Below, piece by piece: positions 1 through 4,290 of a stretch of DNA of 5,757 nt. The position numbers and the translations under genes were made by a program. Each line of letters opens with the position of its first letter. Position 1 is the stretch's first letter. The notes below the pieces were generated by a model. That model searched no databases, had not been told where the DNA came from, and was given only the letters and a program-made list of their open reading frames with translations. The stretch is from CAZHRJ01 sp964534765 (GTDB lineage: Bacteria > Lindowbacteria > 2-12-FULL-62-27), in contig CAZHRJ010000172.1 in the NCBI GenBank assembly GCA_964534765.1, positions 1 to 5,757 of the forward strand, in the 5' to 3' direction.

Positions 1-144
1 GTCCTGTCCGAACTCATGGCGAGTCCCATTCGCGGAGGCGATGGTAATATCGAGTATCTATTCCGCCTGCGGCGACCCCCCGCGCGGGCTGTGACGCCGG
101 ATTCGATCCGGAAAATTATTTCGACGGCCTTCGCTCTGCCCTGA
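1..144 (+). CDS. tlyA: TlyA-family rRNA 2'-O-methyltransferase / hemolysin A, C-terminal end only
   Basis: Partial gene: the frame is open from base 1 and ends at TGA 142-144, giving the last 47 residues. The string SPIRGGDGNIEYLF (residues 8-21 of the fragment) matches the very conserved C-terminal signature of the TlyA/YqxC family (SPIxGxxGNxEFL). Family members carry an N-terminal S4 RNA-binding domain and a FtsJ-like methyltransferase domain that 2'-O-methylates cytidines in 16S/23S rRNA; both lie outside the window. Most TlyA proteins end a few residues after this signature, but here about 24 further residues follow, rich in Pro, Arg and Ala. The nadK gene follows on the same strand after 21-51 nt, depending on its start, a neighbourhood seen in many bacteria and supporting both calls. 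This stretch is too short for ORF-length criteria, so the call rests on the signature and the context. Confidence 0.82.
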   Translation, partial: VLSELMASPIRGGDGNIEYLFRLRRPPARAVTPDSIRKIISTAFALP

Positions 145-195
145 TGATCTCCAACCGCTTGCCCTATGCTTCTTGGAGAGTTACTTTGGGATTCT

Positions 196-990
196 ATGAT
201 CCGTAGGTTGGCCATTCGGTGGCATCCGCATAAACCCTCAGCGGTTCTTCTCGCCAGAAAACTCCGCCGGGCTGTCGCCGGCCAGGCGGCGATCGTGCCG
301 ATGGCCAAGGCCCAGGTTCTCTTCGTCATCGGCGGAGATGGAACCATTCTCGCCGCCGCCCCGGAGGCGGCCCGATGGGGAGTGCCCATCGTCGGCGTCA
401 ACGTGGGTCGGCTCGGCTTTCTCGCGGAATTGACCGGTGAGAGCGTGCTGAGCGGCCTCGCCTCGATCCTCTCTGAAAAATTCTCCGTTGAAGAACGCAG
501 AATGCTCGACGTTTGGCAAGTCAGATCCAGACACCGCAAACACTTGGGTGCCGCGCTGAATGAAATGCTTCTGGTTCGCGAAGGCCTCGCCAGAATATCT
601 GAATTGTCTCTCTCCATCGGCGGCGAATCCGCGGGCGTCTTTAATCTCGACGGCGTCATCGTGTCGACTCCGACCGGCTCAACGGGTCATGCTCTGGCCG
701 CCGGCGGGCCCGTGCTGTCTCCCGAAATGCGCGCCGTCCTCATCGTGCCGCTCTGCCCTCACCCTCCCCGCGCCCGGCCGATGGTCGTGTCGGAGGCCGA
801 AATCGATATCTCATGGGTGGATCGTCACAAGGATCTACGGGTCAGCCTGGATGGACAACGCGTTTATAAACTCGGATCAAACCCTTCCGCTATTCAAATC
901 CTGCCGTCGCCGTTCCCCGCCAAATTCGTACGCCTCAACCGCCGCCGGGGGCCGTCCTTTTTTCAAATCGTTCGACAAAAATTGATCTGA
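196..990 (+). CDS. nadK: NAD kinase (NadK/PpnK), 264 aa
   Basis: ATP-dependent (or polyphosphate-dependent) NAD kinase, the cytosolic enzyme that makes NADP+ from NAD+. Visible family motifs, numbered from the ATG at 196, are: GGDGT at 46-50 (phosphate-binding and catalytic Asp); NVGRLGFLAE at 69-78; the NE pair at 122-123 (LNEMLL); the STPTGSTGHALAAGGP block at 157-172; and IVPLCPHPPRARP at 183-195. The C-terminal beta-rich part, including SLDGQ, follows. I prefer ATG 196 over the in-frame ATG at 166 because MIRRLAIRWHPHKP resembles the usual NadK beginning, whereas the ten extra residues from 166 do not, and no Shine-Dalgarno precedes 166. A GGAGAG at 175-180 lies 15 nt before 196, which is rather far. 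In the NAD-binding block the usual STAYSLSAGGP reads STGHALAAGGP, so His165 replaces the common Tyr. The stop codon ends at 990, directly abutting the stop of the convergent feoB. Confidence 0.95.
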   Translation: MIRRLAIRWHPHKPSAVLLARKLRRAVAGQAAIVPMAKAQVLFVIGGDGTILAAAPEAARWGVPIVGVNVGRLGFLAELTGESVLSGLASILSEKFSVEERRMLDVWQVRSRHRKHLGAALNEMLLVREGLARISELSLSIGGESAGVFNLDGVIVSTPTGSTGHALAAGGPVLSPEMRAVLIVPLCPHPPRARPMVVSEAEIDISWVDRHKDLRVSLDGQRVYKLGSNPSAIQILPSPFPAKFVRLNRRRGPSFFQIVRQKLI

Positions 991-2943
991 TTACGGCAGG
1001 CCCAACCACCGGAGGATCTGCACCGAAAATACGGCGGCGACGTAGGCCACCAGCGTAAACGCGCCCAACTGAATACCCGGTATCCGCCAGCCGCCGGTCT
1101 CTTTCCGGCTGACCACAACAGTGGACATGCACTGGAGCGCAAAAACAAAAAATACGATCAGTCCGATGCAGGAGGATAGGGTAAAAAGAGGACTCCCGTC
1201 TGGAAGGACCGCGTTCCGCATGGCCAGAAGAAGGGGCGCCTCAAGAGCCCCTCCCCCGTAGGGGGCGCTCGAAACCAATAGAACCAGCGCCAGCGCGCCC
1301 ACAAATACCTCCCGGGCGGCAAACGCGCAGATCATCGCCACCCCAACGCGCCAGTCCAAACCTAGTGGCCGCATCACCGGCTCGATCCACTGTCCGATCG
1401 ACGCGCCAACGGACCCTGCCAGTACCTCCCCCTCCGTCATTCCCGGCCGCGGCGGGAAATGCGTCAGCACCCATAGAATCACCGCGATCGCCAGAATCGT
1501 ACCACCGGCCTTTTGAATGAACGACTTCGTCCTCTGATACGTCGTCGCCACAACCACTCGCAACTTCGGACGGCGAATCGCCGGCAGTTCCAGTAATAGC
1601 GCCGGACGGTTCGATTTTTCCAATTTTAAGAATCTGCCGAATAGGGCGGCGCCAATCAGGCCCGACGCCACGCTGAACAGATACAGTCCCGTCAACCCCA
1701 GGCCGCCAATCCAGGGACGGTCTGGCGGGGTGAGAAACGACAGCAAAAGACCATAGACCGGAAGTCGCGCGCTGCAAACCATTAAGGGCAAAATGAATAT
1801 CGTCAGCAGTCGCTCCCTCGCGTTCGGTATCGCTCGCGTTGACATCATCGCCGGGATCGCGCATGCAAACCCCGATAATATTGGCACAAATCCCCGGCCC
1901 GATAGTCCCACCGCGGCCAGCGGCCGGTCTACGATCATCGCGCCGCGCGATAAATATCCCGAATCCTCCAGCATACCCAGTCCCAGAAATAAAATGACGA
2001 TCTGGGGAATGAAAACCGCTACGGCTCCCGCGCCCATGATCACGCCGTCCGTGATCAGCTGGGTCAGCCAGATGTCCGGCAGAATCGCCCCTACGGCGCC
2101 CGCCAGAATCGATACGGAACGGTCGATCGCATCCATCATCGGCTGCGCCAGCCAGAAAATCGATGTAAATATCACCGTCATGATAGCGCCAAAAAATATC
2201 ACTCCCAACACCGGATGAAGAAAAATCCGGTCCAGACGGTCCGTCAACGCGTCCGGCATGCATACCGACAGGCGCTTCTGCAGGTCACTGCCCGCGCCGG
2301 TCACTCTGATGGCCTCAGTCTGAATTCGCTCCAGATCCCGATAGACTGATGAAATATCCGCCTCCTGGGCCGGCGCCGGTAGCGTCGGCGGCTTCAGGTG
2401 GAATTCCTGCAGACGTTCGCCGATCTTCCTTCTCAGCTCTTCCACGCCCGCGCCCGTCCGGCCGTCCACACGGACGACCGGGCAACCCAGCTGCGCTGCC
2501 ACCACGGCGGTGTCCAGACTCATTTTCTTCCGGCGCTCCAGAATGTCCGCCATCGTCAACGCCACCACTACCCGATGGCCGGATTGAATCAACTGCTTCG
2601 CTGGGTAAAGATGCCGGCATAACTGGGTCACGTCCGCTACAACCACCACCGCGTCCGGAGGACCATGCCGCGATTCGCCAAACAGCAGCCGCGCCGTGAC
2701 CTCCTCGTCCGGCGACTGGCTCGTCAGACTCGATATCCCCGGCGTATCCATCACTCGCGCCGCTCGACCGCCAACCGGACCCCGGCCGACGGCGTATTCA
2801 ACGGTCGATCCCGGGTAGTTCACGGTGCGGTAGTGCGAACCGGTCAGCGCGTTATAGAGAGTGGTCTTGCCGGAATTGGGCTGGCCGACCAGAACCACAA
2901 GCGGAGCGACTCCGGCGCTTGTGGCGCCTATTCCATCAGACAT
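991..2943 (-). CDS. feoB: Ferrous iron transport protein B (FeoB), 650 aa
   Basis: Inner-membrane Fe(II) importer with a cytosolic N-terminal G domain. G-domain motifs: G1 GQPNSGKT at 20-27, G2 Thr47 in NYPGST, G3 DTPG at 66-69. The G4 position reads TMAD (130-133) instead of NxxD, and the G5 region reads DGRTG (160-164). A helical regulatory segment spans about 165-240, and the polytopic membrane part starts near 245. It holds both gate repeats with conserved Cys361 (GFACAIPA) and Cys389 (MVCSARLPVY), plus Cys605 in LQCMSTVVVSRKETGGW. Length is normal to slightly short, with no Cys-rich C-terminal tail. The frame stays open upstream to 3234, but the true start is ATG 2943: MSDGIG leads directly into the G domain and the upstream part is feoA in another frame. 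No clear Shine-Dalgarno precedes this ATG, and its 16-nt overlap with feoA suggests translational coupling. Confidence 0.97.
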   Translation of the reverse strand: MSDGIGATSAGVAPLVVLVGQPNSGKTTLYNALTGSHYRTVNYPGSTVEYAVGRGPVGGRAARVMDTPGISSLTSQSPDEEVTARLLFGESRHGPPDAVVVVADVTQLCRHLYPAKQLIQSGHRVVVALTMADILERRKKMSLDTAVVAAQLGCPVVRVDGRTGAGVEELRRKIGERLQEFHLKPPTLPAPAQEADISSVYRDLERIQTEAIRVTGAGSDLQKRLSVCMPDALTDRLDRIFLHPVLGVIFFGAIMTVIFTSIFWLAQPMMDAIDRSVSILAGAVGAILPDIWLTQLITDGVIMGAGAVAVFIPQIVILFLGLGMLEDSGYLSRGAMIVDRPLAAVGLSGRGFVPILSGFACAIPAMMSTRAIPNARERLLTIFILPLMVCSARLPVYGLLLSFLTPPDRPWIGGLGLTGLYLFSVASGLIGAALFGRFLKLEKSNRPALLLELPAIRRPKLRVVVATTYQRTKSFIQKAGGTILAIAVILWVLTHFPPRPGMTEGEVLAGSVGASIGQWIEPVMRPLGLDWRVGVAMICAFAAREVFVGALALVLLVSSAPYGGGALEAPLLLAMRNAVLPDGSPLFTLSSCIGLIVFFVFALQCMSTVVVSRKETGGWRIPGIQLGAFTLVAYVAAVFSVQILRWLGLP

Positions 2944-3191
2944 ACTTTTAAACAGAACGCTTCGTTGTCTCGGAGGGCAAAAACGGTTCCACGCAGGTTG
3001 ACCGCGACAGGATTGTGGAAGGGCGCCGCGGCGACAAGGCGGATGCACTCGCCGGGCGTGAATCCCATCTCCAGCAGCCTCCGGCACAGCGTGTCCTCTC
3101 CCTCGACACGATCCACCCTCGCCCACCGGTGTCGGGGCAGATCCAGTACCGTCATCGTTCCATTCTCCGTTCCTGCGCCGCGCTCCGACAT
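2928..3191 (-). CDS. feoA: Ferrous iron transport protein A (FeoA), SH3-like, 87 aa
   Basis: Small cytosolic SH3-like protein that works with FeoB in Fe(II) uptake. The core motif RRLLEMGFTPGE (37-48) followed by APFHNPVAVNLRG (56-68) and FALRDNEA (71-78) is the standard FeoA pattern. ATG 3191 is preferred over the internal ATG at 3155 (which would give 75 aa starting MTVLDL) because a perfect AAGGAGG lies 5 nt before it. The first 12 residues are Gly/Glu-rich and not part of the fold, so use of 3155 cannot be excluded. Its ATG shares one base with the stop of the upstream regulator gene (TGATG), and its end overlaps feoB by 16 nt (…ATGGAATAG). All three genes are therefore almost certainly on one transcript. 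It contains Cys36, Cys49, Cys80 and Cys84, more cysteines than I expect in a FeoA. Confidence 0.95.
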   Translation of the reverse strand: MSERGAGTENGTMTVLDLPRHRWARVDRVEGEDTLCRRLLEMGFTPGECIRLVAAAPFHNPVAVNLRGTVFALRDNEAFCLKVCLME

Positions 3192-3655
3192 CAGACCCTC
3201 CTTCGCCGCCGGCGCGCGAAGGATTGAAATTCACCTATCAGTTTCCGCCCCTTTTGCAGGTCCGACTCCACGTACTCCATGAACTTGATCATCCGGTCGA
3301 TGGTCTCCCCGCTGACCACATGCTCCATCAAACACGCGTCCGACTTGGCTATCCCCTCCTCAACACCCAGACACTCCGAAAAAAATTTCCCCATCACCTC
3401 GCACTTGTACAGCAGATCCTCCGCTCGCTTCTTGCCGTCGTCTGTCAGTTGCACATACTCGTATCGGTCATGCCGGATGAATGACTTGGCGGCCAGACTC
3501 TTTAAACCGGCCGTCACGCTCGACATCGATACGTCCAGAGCTTCGGCGATGTCCCGTACCCGCGCCACCTGCCGGTGGCGCTGGATCTGAAGAATCGTCT
3601 TCAAATACATCTCCATACTCTCCGTCAATTTACTCCTGGGCCCCGTGTTTCTCAT
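3191..3655 (-). CDS. DtxR-family metal-dependent transcriptional repressor, short form, 154 aa
   Basis: Metal-sensing repressor of the DtxR/IdeR/MntR family. An N-terminal winged helix covers about 10-75 (recognition-helix region DVSMSSVTAGLKSL, wing near RYEYVQLTDDG) and a helical dimerisation domain about 76-142. Aligned to Corynebacterium DtxR with a constant offset of 6, the primary metal site (M10, C102, E105, H106) is intact as Met16, Cys108, Glu111 and His112. This Met/Cys set is the iron-type pattern; MntR has Asp/Glu at the N-terminal positions (here Met16 and Lys19). The ancillary site (H79, E83, H98) is lost: Cys85, Gly89, Lys104. There is no C-terminal SH3-like domain, and the protein ends in six arginines. 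It is followed directly by feoA and feoB and preceded by a 59-nt gap with a DtxR-box-like sequence, so Fe(II)-dependent control of the Feo genes, and of itself, is likely. No strong Shine-Dalgarno is seen before ATG 3655. Confidence 0.92.
   Translation of the reverse strand: MRNTGPRSKLTESMEMYLKTILQIQRHRQVARVRDIAEALDVSMSSVTAGLKSLAAKSFIRHDRYEYVQLTDDGKKRAEDLLYKCEVMGKFFSECLGVEEGIAKSDACLMEHVVSGETIDRMIKFMEYVESDLQKGRKLIGEFQSFARRRRRRV
3197..3203 (-). promoter_or_regulatory. Strong Shine-Dalgarno of feoA inside the regulator's last codons
   Basis: On the - strand the bases read AAGGAGG, a perfect anti-16S match, 5 nt before the feoA ATG at 3191. This decides the feoA start. The same bases encode part of the six-arginine tail of the upstream DtxR-family protein (CGA AGG AGG = RRR), so the ribosome-binding site is overprinted on coding sequence. 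Confidence 0.85.
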
Positions 3656-3660
3656 GTCAG

Positions 3661-3689
3661 ATAAAGTTTACCCTACCTCACATTGTAAA
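3661..3689 (-). promoter_or_regulatory. Weak sigma70-like promoter candidate in front of the regulator
   Basis: The 59-nt gap 3656-3714 is the only intergenic space in the operon and holds a clear AT-rich island in GC-rich surroundings. On the - strand TTTACA (3689-3684, 5/6 to the -35 consensus) is followed after 17 nt by CTTTAT (3666-3661, only 3/6 to the -10 consensus). Transcription from it would start almost at ATG 3655 and give a near-leaderless mRNA, which fits the missing Shine-Dalgarno. The weak -10 keeps confidence low. Confidence 0.25.
3662..3680 (-). promoter_or_regulatory. Candidate DtxR/IdeR-type operator before the regulator gene
   Basis: In the AT-rich patch just upstream of the regulator ATG, the - strand 19-mer TGAGGTAGGGTAAACTTTA matches the DtxR/IdeR box consensus TTAGGTTAGGCTAACCTAA at 12 of 19 positions, in an ungapped alignment made by eye. 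It is not a good palindrome. It overlaps the weak promoter-like pair described separately, a position suited to autorepression. A slightly wider inverted pair, TTTAC at 3667-3671 and GTAAA at 3685-3689, flanks part of it. This is suggestive only. Confidence 0.35.
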
Positions 3690-3714
3690 GTAAAGCGCAC
3701 AGCCGGCCGCCGGT

Positions 3715-4290
3715 TCAGAGATCGGCGCCGCCGCGGCCGCCCTCCATGTCGTCCAGCGTCCTGGGATCCCCCAGCGGCGATATCCAGACCTCCCAGAGCA
3801 CCGCCGCCGCGCCGACAGCGGTCGCCGCTAAAAATAAAAATCCGCTGCAGATCGCCGCGCCCGCGGCCGCCTCCGACCGCGCGGGACTCGCGCCAAACCG
3901 CACTCCCCACGGAAAACTCATCATGCCCAGAAATGACAGGAACGTCACACTGAAATTCAGAATCTTCCGGGTCTCGGACAGCGCGGTCAGCGCCGTAAAA
4001 TGACACAGAATGAATATCAGAAGAAGCAGCGTGAAAGAATGAATATGAAAAAATTCCAGCATCTCGGATTTCGATTTCGGGAACAGGATCTCCCCAGCCC
4101 CCTCAACGCCTTCGTTGCCGAGATAGTATTCGACCACGCCCCGGACGGTCAGCCCCGTCCGATGATGCAGGGTGTACACCGACAACCACACCGCCAAGAG
4201 CGTCCCGATGAGAAAGAATGTGATCAGAACCTTCTGCGAAATCCGGGCCCGGTTCAGGGAAAATTTCGGCAGGGCGTAATACTGCGTCAT
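3715..4290 (-). CDS. Four-helix membrane protein with conserved-looking histidines, possible haem b electron carrier, 191 aa
   Basis: Integral membrane protein with hydrophobic segments near 20-42, 82-104, 110-130 and 143-165. After the first helix comes a soluble stretch with GLTVRGVVEYYLGNEG (46-61) and LFPKSKSEM (69-77). The second helix begins HIH (82-84) and contains His97 in ILCHF; His42-His43 sit at the end of helix 1. Histidines at both ends of a helix, and on two helices, are what a bis-histidine haem b site would need. The pattern (GN … FPKS … HxHxF … H) resembles, from memory, uncharacterised membrane proteins found beside FMN_bind/ApbE proteins in Geobacter- and Shewanella-like genomes; I cannot verify this here. 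The ATG directly abuts the stop of the upstream ApbE fusion gene (TAGATG), implying coupled expression and joint function. Likely role: passing electrons from the membrane to the flavin protein. The tail after 170 is Gly/Asp-rich and hydrophilic. Gene call is confident; function is inferred. Confidence 0.8.
   Translation of the reverse strand: MTQYYALPKFSLNRARISQKVLITFFLIGTLLAVWLSVYTLHHRTGLTVRGVVEYYLGNEGVEGAGEILFPKSKSEMLEFFHIHSFTLLLLIFILCHFTALTALSETRKILNFSVTFLSFLGMMSFPWGVRFGASPARSEAAAGAAICSGFLFLAATAVGAAAVLWEVWISPLGDPRTLDDMEGGRGGADL

Noticed and set aside
166..195. Ten-residue N-terminal extension of NAD kinase from ATG 166
   Set aside because: There is no Shine-Dalgarno before 166 and the extra residues do not resemble NadK N-termini. 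ATG 196 gives the expected beginning, though the choice is not certain.
945..965. GC-rich stretch followed by six T on the + strand near the end of nadK, considered as a terminator
   Set aside because: It is within the nadK coding sequence and I find no stem longer than about three pairs, so the T-run alone is not enough.
1241..2263. 340-codon open frame on the - strand within feoB
   Set aside because: Same strand as feoB but a different frame. Its Gly/Asp/Arg-rich translation is a frame-shifted copy of the membrane domain with no family features.
2944..3234. Upstream extension of the feoB frame by 97 codons (to ATG 3234)
   Set aside because: This stretch is feoA and the regulator's 3' end in other frames. 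The translated extension has no domain, is Gly/Arg-rich and has no link to the G domain. ATG 2943 fits the FeoB N-terminus.
2665..3282. 205-codon open frame on the + strand
   Set aside because: Antisense to feoB, feoA and the regulator. The Arg/Ser-rich composition without domains marks it as a shadow.
3700..3714. Possible hairpin (CCGG-CGG-CCGG on the - strand) between the membrane gene and the regulator, considered as a terminator
   Set aside because: The stem is only four base pairs and no T-run follows directly, so it does not support a Rho-independent terminator.
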